Source: Streptosporangium roseum DSM 43021
Lineage (GTDB): Bacteria; Actinomycetota; Actinomycetes; Streptosporangiales; Streptosporangiaceae
Assembly (NCBI RefSeq): GCF_000024865.1
Contig: NC_013595.1
Location: forward strand, 4,340,001 to 4,404,000
Length of the DNA stretch: 64,000 bases
Direction of reading: 5' to 3'
Position 1 is the first letter of the stretch, and each line of letters begins with the position of its first letter. The translations under genes were made by a program, and so were the position numbers. Shown one piece after another: positions 1-8,881 of this stretch. Below the pieces are notes generated by a model. That model saw only the letters and a program-made list of their open reading frames with translations. It had not been told where the DNA came from and ran no database searches.

Positions 1-2164
1 TGGGACCGGCCGGCCAGTTGGCGATCAGGTTGGAGTGGGTCTGGCCGTTGTAGGTGAAGTTCTGCACCGCGGTGGTGTAGCCGGCCGCGTCCAGCCTGCC
101 CTTGATGTAGTTCAGCGAGGCGGTGTAGCCGGAGGTGGCCGAGGCCCGGTTGCCGCCGTTGCTGGAGGCGATCGACTGCAGCTGGTTCAGGTGCGCCGTC
201 ACGTTGGCCACGGGGATGTCCGGCGCTCCCGGCGGGTTGCCGGTACCGACCGTCAGCGAGTAGCTCGCTGTCCTGTCCACGTCGGCGCCGTCGGCGGTAA
301 CCGTCACCGAGGAGGTGCCGGACGGGGTGCTCCCCGAGGTGGCCAGCGTCAGCGTCGACGTCTGGCCGGCCGTGATGGTGGCCGGGCTGAAGGACGCGGT
401 CGCGCCCGAGGGCAGGCCGGAGGCCCGCAGCGTGATGGACTGGGCGTTACCGCCGGTCACCGTGGTCCTCACGGTGGTGGTGGCGGACTGCCCGGCCTGC
501 ACGCTGCCCGAGGTCGGGCTGAGCGAGAGCGAGAAGTCGTTGCCGGGGTTCGCCGTGCAGGGCGCCTCGCCGCTCTGCGCCGGGACGTTGACGGCGGCCC
601 ACGCGGCCTTGGTCGCGTTGACCTCGACGCAGCTGTTGGGGAAGAGCTGCTTGGCCGCGGCCACGGTGGTCGAGCGGGCCTTGGCGTGCGTCCACGGCGT
701 GGTCTTGCTGTTCAGGCCGGACATGAAGATCTGGCCGGCCTTCTGGATGCCGATGCCGGTCAGGCTGGACGGGCCGGAGCAGACCGTGCTGGAGGGCTTG
801 CCGCCGCCCGGGTTGGTGCCCTCGGCCAGCAGGTAGAACCAGTGGTTCTGCGGTCCGGCCGCCGCGTGCACCTCGGTGTTGGGGATCGAGGAGCTGTAGC
901 AGTTGGGGTCGCCCAGCGCGCCAGGGTTGTACATGTTGCGGATCGGGCCCTGGCCGACCAGGTTGACCTCCTCGCCGACCAGGTAGTCCGGCGGGTCGGA
1001 GGCGTTGGCCGCGAAGTGCTCGGTCAGCGCGCCGAAGATGTCACCGGTCGACTCGTTCAGGCCGCCGGCCTCGTTGCCGCTGCCCGCGCCGCCGGATCCG
1101 GAGAACTGGAAGATCGCGTGGCCGTACTCGTGGCCGACCACGTCCATCGGGGTGGCCTGCTGGGTGTTGGCCTGGTTGCGGCCGAAGTTGGTGTAGGAGC
1201 CGTTCCAGTAGGCGTTGACGTCCGTCAGCCCCACGCGGGCGGGGAAGGCGCCGCCGGAGCCGTTGAAGCCACTGCGGCCCAGCCAGTCGCGCAGCATGTT
1301 CCACTCGGTCTGGGCGGCGTACAGCGCGTCGACGCAGGCGGTCTCCAGGTTGGTGCCCTGGCCGTTGCCCCAGGCGTCGTCGGTGCCGGTGTAGGCCGAG
1401 CCGTTCTGGCCGCCGCAGCGCAGCCCCGGCCGGGTGGTGTCGGTCATCGAGTACGAACCACCGGACCCGGAGGTCTGGATGGTCACCGGGTTGCCGTTGT
1501 AGAAGCCGTTGCCGGTTCCGGCGCGGACGTCGTCGTAGGAGTCCACGACCGACCCGTCGAGGGCGTCCACGAAGACGTGCAGGACGCTCGGGGCCTGCTT
1601 CGTGGCGCCGGTGACGACCACCTCCCAGGCCAGCCTGGGCCGCTTGCCCGCCGCGTGCACGACCAGCCGGGGCGTGCTCACGCTCTCCACGGTCGGCAGC
1701 TCGCCGCGGGCGGTGACGGCAGCGGTGGTGGCGTCGACCTTGCTCTTGACGCCGACCTTGATCTCGGCACGCTGGCCCGAGGCCACGGACCCGACCTCCT
1801 GGCCCGTCTTGTCGGTGGTGACGACGACGTCACCGCCGTAGACGGGCAGCCCGCGGTGGGTCCGCGAGTAGGTCAGGTACTGCAGGCCGCGGGTTCCCGC
1901 GACGGTGTTCGTCAGCGTGAAGTCGTCCTCCGCCGCCTTGAACAGGACGTCGGACCTGAGGGCGAGGGCGCCGTCGGCGCTGGATATCGCGCGCTTGCGG
2001 GATTCGGGGTCCGGCGGGGCGAACGCCGGTGGGTCTGCGGATATGGTGCGGGCGACGATGCCCGCGGGGGCTGTGGCGGCGCCGGCGGCGCTCACCACCG
2101 AGGTGGCGGTCATGGCGACGGCGGCCAGTACGGCGACCGCGCCCAGTTTGACCTTGGGATTCAC
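1..2164 (-). CDS. Secreted M4 (thermolysin-type) metalloprotease with M28-like C-terminal domain, partial
   Basis: This is a secreted zinc endopeptidase whose 3' end lies outside the window. The GTG start at 2164 follows a GAGAGGAG ribosome binding site. Residues 1-32 form a signal peptide, followed by a propeptide to about residue 190. The M4 core has HEYGH (H345, E346, H349) with the third zinc ligand E371 in GGLNESTGD, and a later VHAAAGPQNHWFYLLAEG block carries the transition-state His. After the catalytic domain come an Ig-like linker (SLSLSPTSGSVQAGQ) and then PDIPVANVTAHLNQLQ...GYTASLNYIKGRL. That last block resembles the start of Streptomyces aminopeptidase S-type M28 domains, so the protein seems to join an endo- and an aminopeptidase. 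The M4 call is certain; the M28 call rests on roughly 60 residues. Confidence 0.9.
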   Translation of the reverse strand, partial: MNPKVKLGAVAVLAAVAMTATSVVSAAGAATAPAGIVARTISADPPAFAPPDPESRKRAISSADGALALRSDVLFKAAEDDFTLTNTVAGTRGLQYLTYSRTHRGLPVYGGDVVVTTDKTGQEVGSVASGQRAEIKVGVKSKVDATTAAVTARGELPTVESVSTPRLVVHAAGKRPRLAWEVVVTGATKQAPSVLHVFVDALDGSVVDSYDDVRAGTGNGFYNGNPVTIQTSGSGGSYSMTDTTRPGLRCGGQNGSAYTGTDDAWGNGQGTNLETACVDALYAAQTEWNMLRDWLGRSGFNGSGGAFPARVGLTDVNAYWNGSYTNFGRNQANTQQATPMDVVGHEYGHAIFQFSGSGGAGSGNEAGGLNESTGDIFGALTEHFAANASDPPDYLVGEEVNLVGQGPIRNMYNPGALGDPNCYSSSIPNTEVHAAAGPQNHWFYLLAEGTNPGGGKPSSTVCSGPSSLTGIGIQKAGQIFMSGLNSKTTPWTHAKARSTTVAAAKQLFPNSCVEVNATKAAWAAVNVPAQSGEAPCTANPGNDFSLSLSPTSGSVQAGQSATTTVRTTVTGGNAQSITLRASGLPSGATASFSPATITAGQTSTLTLATSGSTPSGTSSVTVTADGADVDRTASYSLTVGTGNPPGAPDIPVANVTAHLNQLQSIASSNGGNRASATSGYTASLNYIKGRLDAAGYTTAVQNFTYNGQTHSNLIANWPAGP

Positions 2165-2302
2165 GCGGGGTGACTCCTCTCGGTGTCCCTTGGGGGGTTA
2201 GAGGGATGCAAGGAGCCCTGACGGTTTGGGCTGGACCAAAGCTGACACCGTGAATGCGGGGCGAGTACCCCACGAAATTCCATAACTTCGCGATATAGGC
2301 GG

Positions 2303-3265
2303 CTAAACAGGTGGTGAGAGCGGCAGATGGCGCTTCAGCCAGGAGGCGTAGACGGGGGCGCGCCGCACCTCGGCCCAGTAGGTCTTGGTGACCGCCTGGA
2401 CCAGGTCGGGCCCGTGCCGGGCGACCGGTCCGTGCTCGGTCCACCCGATCATGTGCCGGAACCGGAGCGGGGTCCCGGCGAGCGGCCGGATGACGATCCC
2501 CGGGTAGCCCTTGCTGGTCGCCTGGAACATGCCCACGCACCGGGCGGAGGAGATGAGGTCGATGGCGAGGCTGAGGTCGGCGGAGTAGGCGATCTTCGGC
2601 GCGAAGCCCTGCCGGCCGCAGGCGGCCCAGAAGTGCTCGCGGTGTCCCGCCTCGGCCAGCGCGTGCAGGGTCCAGTCCTCGGAGGCGAGGTCCCGCAGCT
2701 CGATCTCCTCCCGCTGGGCGAGCGGATGGGAGACGGCCAGCCCGACGAAGATCGGCTCGACGGCCACGCCCGCGTAGACCACGCCCGGAGGCGGAAGGAG
2801 CTCGTGTCCCGGATAGTCGCCGAGGGTGGCGAGCTCCAGGCGCTCGGACTCCAGCAGTCCGGGCAGCAGGTCCATTGCCTCCTCGGTGCGGACGGTGATG
2901 TCGGCACCGGTCAGCAGTTCATTAAGGCATTTAATGACATTTATCGCTAGATGACTGGACATACAGCCCAGCCGAATCTTGAGTTTCTCCGCGGCCTGCT
3001 CGGCGTAGCGCATGCCGTCCCGCCGAAGCTCGTCGAACGCCGGCAGCAGCGACCGTGCCCTGATCAGCACCCACGTGCCGAGCTGCGTGGGCCGCGTTCC
3101 CTCCCGGCCCCGCTCGAACAGTGGCCCGCCGAACATCCGCTCGATGCGTCGCAGTTGCGTGGCCAGCGCGGGCTGCGACATCTTGAGTGCGGTCGCCGCC
3201 TTGGAAATGCTGCCCGATTCGGCGATCGCACAGATGGCTCGTAAATGACGCACTTCTAGGTCCAC
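2303..3265 (-). CDS. LysR family transcriptional regulator
   Basis: A 320-residue LysR-type regulator. Residues 1-60 carry the winged HTH (EVRHLRAICAIAESGSISKA, then AATALKMSQPALATQLRRIE), with a substrate-binding domain from about residue 90 to 300. The HTH is clear and the length is normal for the family. It is co-oriented with the M4 protease and ends 138 bp before that gene starts, so the protease is a plausible target or co-transcribed neighbour; that link is inference. The effector cannot be read from the sequence. Confidence 0.93.
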   Translation of the reverse strand: MDLEVRHLRAICAIAESGSISKAATALKMSQPALATQLRRIERMFGGPLFERGREGTRPTQLGTWVLIRARSLLPAFDELRRDGMRYAEQAAEKLKIRLGCMSSHLAINVIKCLNELLTGADITVRTEEAMDLLPGLLESERLELATLGDYPGHELLPPPGVVYAGVAVEPIFVGLAVSHPLAQREEIELRDLASEDWTLHALAEAGHREHFWAACGRQGFAPKIAYSADLSLAIDLISSARCVGMFQATSKGYPGIVIRPLAGTPLRFRHMIGWTEHGPVARHGPDLVQAVTKTYWAEVRRAPVYASWLKRHLPLSPPV

Positions 3266-3452
3266 ACCGAAAGGTTAATAGTAAAGAATCTTTCCGGTAA
3301 GACCCAAGTTTCGGAAAGGCGGTCCCATGTGCCCCGACCTCACGTGACCTGCCGCCGGCCGCCCCCGGGCCGCGTGGCCGGCCGCGGCCGGCGCATGCCC
3401 CGCCCCGGGACCGTCCGGCTCCGGGGCGGCCGTCCCCGCCCGCGGCCCGTCC

Positions 3453-4001
3453 CTATTCGGAGGCGTGCTGCCAGTAGGGGTCGCGGTAGAGCACGACGGT
3501 GGTGCCGCGGAGCAGCTCGTCCGGGGCGGAGACCAGGGTGAGCTCGCCGGCGGCCTCGAGCTGGCGCAGGACGTCGCGGACGCGCGGGCCCACGGGCAGC
3601 CGGCCGACCGGCAGGCCGAGGGTGGAGCGGACCGTGTCGGCCACCAGGGAGAGCTGGAACGGCTCGGTGAACGGGGCGATCACCGTGCGGACGAGGTCAA
3701 CGGTGATCATGGTTTCGGCTTCGACGTAGGCGAGCTCCCAGGTGAGCTGCGCCTTGCGCCGGCCGGTTCCGGCGCAGGCCGTGCACTCCTGGGAGAAGCC
3801 CGGCACGATCTCCTCGGTGGCGGAGCCCAGGCACGTGGTGCACTGGTTGGTCTCCGCGGCGTGCAGCTCCGCGGCCGCCCGGTCCGCCAGGTGCGTACCG
3901 CACAGGCACAGGTAGAGCCGGAAACCGCCGCGGACCAGGACGAGATCGTCGGCGTCGTCGGGGATCTCTTCCCATACTGCAGTGATCGTGTGCTTTCTCA
4001 T
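3453..4001 (-). CDS. Hypothetical protein with paired CxxC zinc-finger motifs
   Basis: A 182-residue soluble protein of no recognised family. A CLCGTH motif near residue 33 and a TTCLGSA...CTACAGTGRR block at about residues 54-80 look like a DnaJ-type CxxCxGxG zinc finger. The C-terminal half (about 120-175) has helix-rich character, with a RVRDVLRQLEAAGELTL stretch that could be winged-helix-like. It ends with the stop complementary to the plus-strand cta at 3453. It lies 12 bp downstream of the ankyrin gene on the same strand and is probably co-transcribed with it. Function is unknown. Confidence 0.75.
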   Translation of the reverse strand: MRKHTITAVWEEIPDDADDLVLVRGGFRLYLCLCGTHLADRAAAELHAAETNQCTTCLGSATEEIVPGFSQECTACAGTGRRKAQLTWELAYVEAETMITVDLVRTVIAPFTEPFQLSLVADTVRSTLGLPVGRLPVGPRVRDVLRQLEAAGELTLVSAPDELLRGTTVVLYRDPYWQHASE

Positions 4002-4013
4002 GGTTTTGCGACC

Positions 4014-5009
4014 CTATCTACCCTGGCCGTCGCTCCGCAGTTCGACCGGGACCAGTCTCATCGGGGCACTCCACAGCCACTCCTCGGTGACGTAGGTGGC
4101 GGTCAGGAGCGTCATCAGCGCCAGGATGCGTTCCATGGAGACGGACGGGTGCGCGCCGCAGTCGCCGAACCGGCACATCCACAGCTCGAACAGGCTGTCG
4201 TCGCTGAGCTGCTCGTGGACCGAGGGGCGGGCGATGCTGAAGCCGTCCCGCCAGATGTCGACCGAGGTGCCGGCGAGCGGGAACGCGCCGGCCAGGACCC
4301 CGCCGCCGGTGGTGACCCGCCGGGCGACGCCGTCGTGCACCGGCAGGACGCCCTCCGTCTGGATGAGCACGACCCCGCCCCCGGGAGGGCTGGCGACCCG
4401 CAGGAGCTCGGCGGGGGAGGCGTGCTCGGCCTCCCACAGGGCCCCGGCCTCCACCGGCGGGCAGAGTCCGGGATCGGCCCCCAGCCGGCGGATGACCTCG
4501 TCCTCGGCGACCTCGCCGACGAAGGCGATACAGAACCCCTCGTTGTAGTCCTCGTAGGAGAACATCATCTCGTCGACGGTCTCCTGGAGCTCGCGGAGCC
4601 GCGGGCTGACGCGGGGAGCGCCGGGCAGGTGGGCGAACAGGTCGGCGAGCTCGGTGAAGAGCGCCTGAAGGCCGGGGGAGCGTCCGGCGATGCACGGCCG
4701 CCAGGGGTCGGCGCCGGCGGCCAGCAGGAGCCGGACGGCGTCGTCCTGGCCGTGGCGTACGGCCTCCCACAGGGGAGTGGCCCCGTAGCTGTCGGCGGGG
4801 TCCACCTCGGCTCCCGAGGCCAGGAGCAACTCGATCACCTTGACCGCCCCTTCCTGCGCGGCCTGGTGCAGGGGCGTCGAACGGAGCCAGAAGAGCCGCT
4901 GTCCGGGGTCGAACCCGTCGGCCAGCCGTTCCTGGATCTCCGCCAGGTTCGTGTCACTCCAGGCGCCCGCGCCACCGACCCACTCGTTGTCGCTCACTGT
5001 CGTTCCCAT
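4014..5009 (-). CDS. Ankyrin-repeat protein with DUF6461-like C-terminal domain
   Basis: A 331-residue cytoplasmic protein. Residues 43-110 hold about two ankyrin repeats (TPLHQAAQEGAVKVIELLLA and TPLWEAVRHGQDDAVRLLLA). From about residue 150 the motif EDYNEGFCIAFVGEVAEDEVIRRLG resembles the N-terminal signature of DUF6461 proteins; a stand-alone protein of that type lies at 20533-21045 in this window (AFCATFVRGLTPREALARTG). The C-terminal part is a DUF6461-like domain of unknown function. The ankyrin assignment is strong and the DUF6461 assignment is by motif resemblance. It probably forms an operon with the zinc-finger gene downstream. Confidence 0.82.
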   Translation of the reverse strand: MGTTVSDNEWVGGAGAWSDTNLAEIQERLADGFDPGQRLFWLRSTPLHQAAQEGAVKVIELLLASGAEVDPADSYGATPLWEAVRHGQDDAVRLLLAAGADPWRPCIAGRSPGLQALFTELADLFAHLPGAPRVSPRLRELQETVDEMMFSYEDYNEGFCIAFVGEVAEDEVIRRLGADPGLCPPVEAGALWEAEHASPAELLRVASPPGGGVVLIQTEGVLPVHDGVARRVTTGGGVLAGAFPLAGTSVDIWRDGFSIARPSVHEQLSDDSLFELWMCRFGDCGAHPSVSMERILALMTLLTATYVTEEWLWSAPMRLVPVELRSDGQGR

Positions 5010-5032
5010 CTCGTAGTGCTGAGTGGATCAAA

Positions 5033-5704
5033 TCAGTCGAAGGTGACATTTTCGATCAAAGCCAACCGTGAAAGCCGGTCGGAGACGCGGGTCGTCTCCG
5101 GCAGCCGGTAGTGAGGGGTCAGGGCCAGGACGTTGCGGCAGGCGGTGTCGAGGTCGACGCGGTGGCCGACGGAGACGAAGACCGGCTTGACCCCGTGCCG
5201 GGTGCGGAGCACGCGGCCGACGACGTCGCCGTCCAGGGTCAGGTCGGTCCACGAGCCCCGCTCGGGGGCTGGATCGGGATAGGAGCCCACGAAGGCGGTC
5301 TTGCCGACCCCGATCGTGGGCAGGCCGGTCAGCACGCCCAGATGGCAGGCCAGCCCGAAGCGGCGTGGATGGGCCAGGCCGTATCCGTCGCAGACGACCA
5401 GGTCCGGGGTGACCGTCAGGCGTTCGAGGGCCTCGAGGAGGGCGGGGACCTCCCGGAAGGCGAGCAGGCCGGGGACATAGTCGAAGGCCACCCGGCCGCC
5501 GACGGTCACCTGCTCGACGACCTCCAGCGTGCTCGCGTCCAGTACGGCCACCGCCGCCGCGAGCCGTTCCCCGTCGTAGGCCACGTCCACGCCCGCGACC
5601 GTGGCGGGCGTTCCGGGGCCCGGTCCGGTCAGGTCGAGCAGGGGCCGGAGCTCGTCCTGGATCGCCTCGGCCTCCAGGATGGTGCGGGGAGTTTGTGCCT
5701 TCAT
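5033..5704 (-). CDS. nfi: Endonuclease V (deoxyinosine 3' endonuclease)
   Basis: Endonuclease V nicks DNA near deaminated adenine (hypoxanthine) to start alternative excision repair. The 223-residue protein carries the family blocks VAGVDVAYDGERLAAA (first catalytic Asp), FDYVPGLLAFREVPALLEAL, PDLVVCDGYGLAHPRRFGLA (second catalytic Asp and the conserved G-HPR) and GLPTIGVGKTAFVG. An in-frame ATG further upstream at 5785 would overlap the divergent MOSC gene. The ATG at 5704 (MKAQTPRT) gives the usual family length and is preferred. The gene is monocistronic and divergent from the MOSC gene. Confidence 0.93.
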   Translation of the reverse strand: MKAQTPRTILEAEAIQDELRPLLDLTGPGPGTPATVAGVDVAYDGERLAAAVAVLDASTLEVVEQVTVGGRVAFDYVPGLLAFREVPALLEALERLTVTPDLVVCDGYGLAHPRRFGLACHLGVLTGLPTIGVGKTAFVGSYPDPAPERGSWTDLTLDGDVVGRVLRTRHGVKPVFVSVGHRVDLDTACRNVLALTPHYRLPETTRVSDRLSRLALIENVTFD

Positions 5705-5714
5705 GTATACATGA
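5701..5714. promoter_or_regulatory. Perfect 14-bp palindrome in the nfi/MOSC divergent region
   Basis: TCATGTATACATGA is a perfect palindrome that includes the nfi start codon and lies 16 bp upstream of the MOSC start at 5731. It could be a regulator half-site pair or a shared promoter element. The region is only 26 bp between start codons, so at least one transcript must be nearly leaderless. No cognate regulator is nearby. Confidence 0.35.
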
Positions 5715-5730
5715 TCGCTATTTTTAGAGC

Positions 5731-6474
5731 ATGAAGACACACAGTGGGAGTTTGCGGCGTTTGCTGAGGTGGCCGGTGAAGTCACTGCGGGGTGAGGAGC
5801 TCCAGGAGGCGCTGTTCGACGACCGGGGGATGGCGGGCGACCGGGCCTACTCCCTCGTCGACGATCGGGACGGCCCCGCCGGCAAGGTGCTGACCGTGCG
5901 CCGGCGTTCCGAGATGCTTCACTGGCGTGCCGCCTACGGGAGCGGCGACGCGCCGGAGCTGACCGCTCCGGACGGGACGGTCTGGCAGTGGCACGACCCC
6001 GGCCTGGCCGGGGCGCTGGCGCGGTCGCTCGGGACGCCGCTGCACCTGCGCGCGGCCGACGGGCAGCAGGACCGCGGGCCGACCGTGCTGGTCACCTTCG
6101 AGGCCTCCCTGGTGGCGCTGGAGGAGGAGCTCGGCGCGCCGGTCGATCTGCGCAGGTTCCGCCCCAACCTGCACCTCGGGCTCGACGCGCCCGCGTTCGC
6201 CGAGGAGGGCTGGGGCCCCGGCACCACGCTCACCGTGGGCGAGGTGGAGCTCGCGGTCACCGGCGACCACACCGGACCGTGCATCCGCTGTGCCGTGCCC
6301 AGCTGGGATCCGGACGGGCGGGAGCGCTGGCCCGGGCTGCAGAAGTGGCTGATCAGGGAGCACGAGAACAAGTTCGGCGTGATCATGCGGGTGACCCGGC
6401 CCGGGACCGCCCGGCGCGGGGACCGGGCGGTCGCGGATCCGCGTCCCGCGGCCGGGGAAATTAGGGTGCGGTAA
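5731..6474 (+). CDS. MOSC domain-containing protein
   Basis: A 247-residue protein of the MOSC N-terminal plus MOSC type (YcbX/mARC-like), a family that uses a molybdenum cofactor bound through a conserved Cys for reduction of N-hydroxylated or oxidised substrates. The N-terminus reads LRRLLRWPVKSLRGEEL...DDRGMAGDRAY, the typical MOSC_N opening. The MOSC core follows with RRFRPNLHLGL and GDHTGPCIRCAVPS, which holds the conserved Cys. A KFGVIMRVTRPG segment closes the fold. It lacks a ferredoxin domain. The exact substrate cannot be inferred. Confidence 0.9.
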   Translation: MKTHSGSLRRLLRWPVKSLRGEELQEALFDDRGMAGDRAYSLVDDRDGPAGKVLTVRRRSEMLHWRAAYGSGDAPELTAPDGTVWQWHDPGLAGALARSLGTPLHLRAADGQQDRGPTVLVTFEASLVALEEELGAPVDLRRFRPNLHLGLDAPAFAEEGWGPGTTLTVGEVELAVTGDHTGPCIRCAVPSWDPDGRERWPGLQKWLIREHENKFGVIMRVTRPGTARRGDRAVADPRPAAGEIRVR

Positions 6475-6501
6475 GCAGATCCGCGGAGAAGGGAGCCGGA
6501 C

Positions 6502-6804
6502 ATGTCGGTGCTCGTGGCATTCAGTGTGACGCCGATCGGAGCGGGAGAGGACGTCGGCGAGCTCGTCGCCGAGGCGGTGCGGGTGGTCCGCGCGTCGGGA
6601 CTGCCGAACCGGACCGACGCCATGTTCACCACCGTGGAGGGCGAGAGCTGGGACGAGGTCATGGGTGTGGTGAAGGGCGCGGTCGCGGCGGTCGAGGCGC
6701 GCTGCGGGCGGGTCAGTCTCGTGCTGAAGGCCGACGTCCGCGCCGGGCAGAGCGGGCGGCTGGACGCCAAGGTGGCCACCGTCGAGCGCCATCTCGCCCC
6801 CTAA
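6502..6804 (+). CDS. MTH1187/YkoF-type thiamine-binding protein
   Basis: A 100-residue protein of the MTH1187/YqgV (former DUF77) family of small thiamine-binding proteins. The signature is MSVLVAFSVTPIGAGEDVGELVAEA at the N-terminus with TDAMFTTVEGESWDEVMGVVKGAV in the middle. The length matches the family. It has a good ribosome binding site (GAAGGGAG), begins 27 bp after the MOSC gene and is probably co-transcribed. A role in thiamine salvage or sequestration is known for relatives but untested here. Confidence 0.88.
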   Translation: MSVLVAFSVTPIGAGEDVGELVAEAVRVVRASGLPNRTDAMFTTVEGESWDEVMGVVKGAVAAVEARCGRVSLVLKADVRAGQSGRLDAKVATVERHLAP

Positions 6805-6973
6805 ACTCCTGGACGCCGTCCCGCGGCGGGCTCCCCGCCCCCGCGTCCCGGAGGCGTCCGCAGAGCCCTGCCGCCCCGCCCTCCGGCGGGCGCGCGGCGC
6901 GGCCCTCCGGCCGGGGACGCCGGCGGGGCCGGGGACAGTCGCAAGATCAAAGCTATTTCTGGAGCGTGGATTG

Positions 6974-8089
6974 ATGGCGGGAAACGGATCGATCGGGCGT
7001 GTCCTCGTGGGCGGGCTGGCTCTGGCCGCCGCCGGATGGGCGCTGAAGGACATCCCGGCGGAACTGGGCGGCCGGGCCACAGGAGAGCGGCTGGCCCGGA
7101 TGCTGCGCTCCCCGCGCTTCCACGACGGCGTCTTCCACAATCCCGTGCCCGGCTCCTACACGCCGCCGGTGAGCAGCGTCCCGGCGATGCTCCGGGAGCT
7201 GATCTTCGATCGTGACGGGCGGAAGCCGGGCGGGCCGATCCCGCTGGTGACCTCCCCGGCCACCCCGCCGTCCGCGGGCGGGCTGAGCGTCGTCTGGTAC
7301 GGCCACGCCACCACGCTGGTGGAGATCGAGGGACGCCGCGTGCTGTTCGATCCCGTGTGGAGCGAGCGCGCGTCGCCCTCGCGGCTCGTCGGCCCGCGGC
7401 GGCTGCACCCGCTGCCGGCTCCGCTGGCCGACCTCCCGGTCCTCGACGCGATCGTGATCTCCCATGACCACTACGACCACCTCGACAGGGCCACGGTCCG
7501 CGCGCTGACCGCCCTCCAGAGCGCCCCCTTCCTGGTCCCGCTGGGCATCGGCGCCCATCTGGAGCGCTGGGGCGTGCCCGCCTCGCGGATCGTCGAGCTC
7601 GACTGGGAGGAGGAGGCGACCGTCGCCGGACTGCGGTTCGTCGCCACCGCCGCCCGGCACTTCTCCGGGCGCGCCCTCACCCGCAACACCACCCTCTGGG
7701 GCTCATGGGTTGTCGCGGGGCGGACCAGGCGGGTCTTCTACGCGGGAGACTCCGGCTACTTCGACGGATACGCCGGCATCGGCGCCGCGCACGGCCCGTT
7801 CGACCTCACGCTGATGCCGATCGGCGCCTACAGCCCCGCCTGGCCCGACATCCACATGGATCCCGAGGAGGCGATCGACGCGCACCTCGACCTGGGCGGC
7901 AGGCTGCTCCTGCCGGTGCACTGGGCGACCTTCACCCTGGCCGTCCACCCGTGGGCCGAGCCCGTCGACCGGCTCCGGCACGAGGCCAAGGCCCGCGGCG
8001 TCCGGCTCGCGGTGCCCCGGCCCGGTGATCGCGTCGATACCGACGACGTCCCCCTGCTGGACGGCTGGTGGGAGCTGCTCGGCATCTGA
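6974..8089 (+). CDS. MBL-fold metallohydrolase (UlaG/NAPE-PLD-like)
   Basis: A 371-residue metallo-beta-lactamase-fold hydrolase. The zinc motif HDHYDHLD starts at about residue 164, preceded by the VVWYGHATTLVEIEG and VLFDPVWS strands, followed by AARHFSGR, the FYAGDSGYFDG metal-bridging Asp and LLLPVHWATF. These blocks and the length match N-acylphosphatidylethanolamine phospholipase D / RomA-like hydrolases of COG2220. An N-terminal hydrophobic segment (RVLVGGLALAAAGWAL) could be a signal anchor. The ATG at 6974 is preferred over the TTG at 6971. The substrate is unknown. Confidence 0.9.
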   Translation: MAGNGSIGRVLVGGLALAAAGWALKDIPAELGGRATGERLARMLRSPRFHDGVFHNPVPGSYTPPVSSVPAMLRELIFDRDGRKPGGPIPLVTSPATPPSAGGLSVVWYGHATTLVEIEGRRVLFDPVWSERASPSRLVGPRRLHPLPAPLADLPVLDAIVISHDHYDHLDRATVRALTALQSAPFLVPLGIGAHLERWGVPASRIVELDWEEEATVAGLRFVATAARHFSGRALTRNTTLWGSWVVAGRTRRVFYAGDSGYFDGYAGIGAAHGPFDLTLMPIGAYSPAWPDIHMDPEEAIDAHLDLGGRLLLPVHWATFTLAVHPWAEPVDRLRHEAKARGVRLAVPRPGDRVDTDDVPLLDGWWELLGI

Positions 8090-8104
8090 CGCGCGGACGG
8101 GGCG

Positions 8105-8881
8105 TCAGGCCCGCGAGGCGCGCGCCGAAAGACGGGTGCGGACGACGAGGTCGTTCAGGACCCCGGCCGAGGTCGCGGCGTCGGGGAGGTGAGAGGCGTC
8201 CCTCGCCTCCTCCAGCTCCGCGGTCAGGCGGGCGACGTCGTGCGCCAGCCGTACCGCGCCGGGGGCTCCGGGGGGCGTCGGGCCGTGCTCGGCGGAGCGC
8301 TTGGCGGCCATCAGGTCGGCCAGGTACGGCGGGGCCCCGGCGACGAGACCGGTGAGCAGGGTGAGGTCGGCGACCAGGAGGCCGGTGCGCATCAGGTGGA
8401 TGCCGGTCAGCAGCACCCGGAAGGTGTAGAGCAGCGGCTTGAGCTCGCCGGAGCGTTCGAACAGGCGCCACTGGGTACGGGCGAAGCCCAGGTAGTGGTG
8501 GGCGTGGTGGCGGGTGAGGCAGCCGGGGGCGGCGGCGACCATCTCCCGGTGGACGGGGGAGGTGGCCACCACCAGCGGGGAGAGCAGTTGCTCCAGCACG
8601 TAGCCGTTGCGGCGCAGCAGCAGGTGGCAGAACTTGGCCAGGTCGTGGGTGACCAAATCCACCTCGACGCCGTGCCGTGTCCAGGAGCGGGTCACGGTCT
8701 CCTCGCCGGTGCGCAGGCCGACCACCTGCTCCAGGGGCAGGACATGCACGCCGCGCAGGTCGACGTCGGAGTCCGCGGAGGGGAAGCCGTACAGGTGTGC
8801 GCCGCTGACCGTCACGAAGGCCGGCGGGGCGGCCTGCTCGGCGGGGATCTCGGCCAGCCAGGCGGGCAGGGTGACGGTCAC
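8105..8881 (-). CDS. Nucleotidyltransferase domain protein, DNA polymerase beta superfamily (second of pair)
   Basis: A 258-residue nucleotidyltransferase of the COG3541 type. The NTase core has GAHLYGFPSADSDVDLRG (the Gx10-12DxD motif), followed by VDLVTHDLAKFCHLLL and NGYVLEQLLSPLVV and an all-helical C-terminal part. Its start overlaps the stop of the upstream paralogue by four bases, so the two are translationally coupled. The family is common in actinomycetes, often as such a tandem pair, but its target (nucleotide, RNA or protein) is not established. Confidence 0.87.
   Translation of the reverse strand: MTVTLPAWLAEIPAEQAAPPAFVTVSGAHLYGFPSADSDVDLRGVHVLPLEQVVGLRTGEETVTRSWTRHGVEVDLVTHDLAKFCHLLLRRNGYVLEQLLSPLVVATSPVHREMVAAAPGCLTRHHAHHYLGFARTQWRLFERSGELKPLLYTFRVLLTGIHLMRTGLLVADLTLLTGLVAGAPPYLADLMAAKRSAEHGPTPPGAPGAVRLAHDVARLTAELEEARDASHLPDAATSAGVLNDLVVRTRLSARASRA

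Noticed and set aside
35..2173. 712-aa plus-strand frame opposite the M4 protease
   Set aside because: Its composition is G/V/R/A-rich antisense. The minus strand encodes a full M4 protease with signal peptide and zinc motif.
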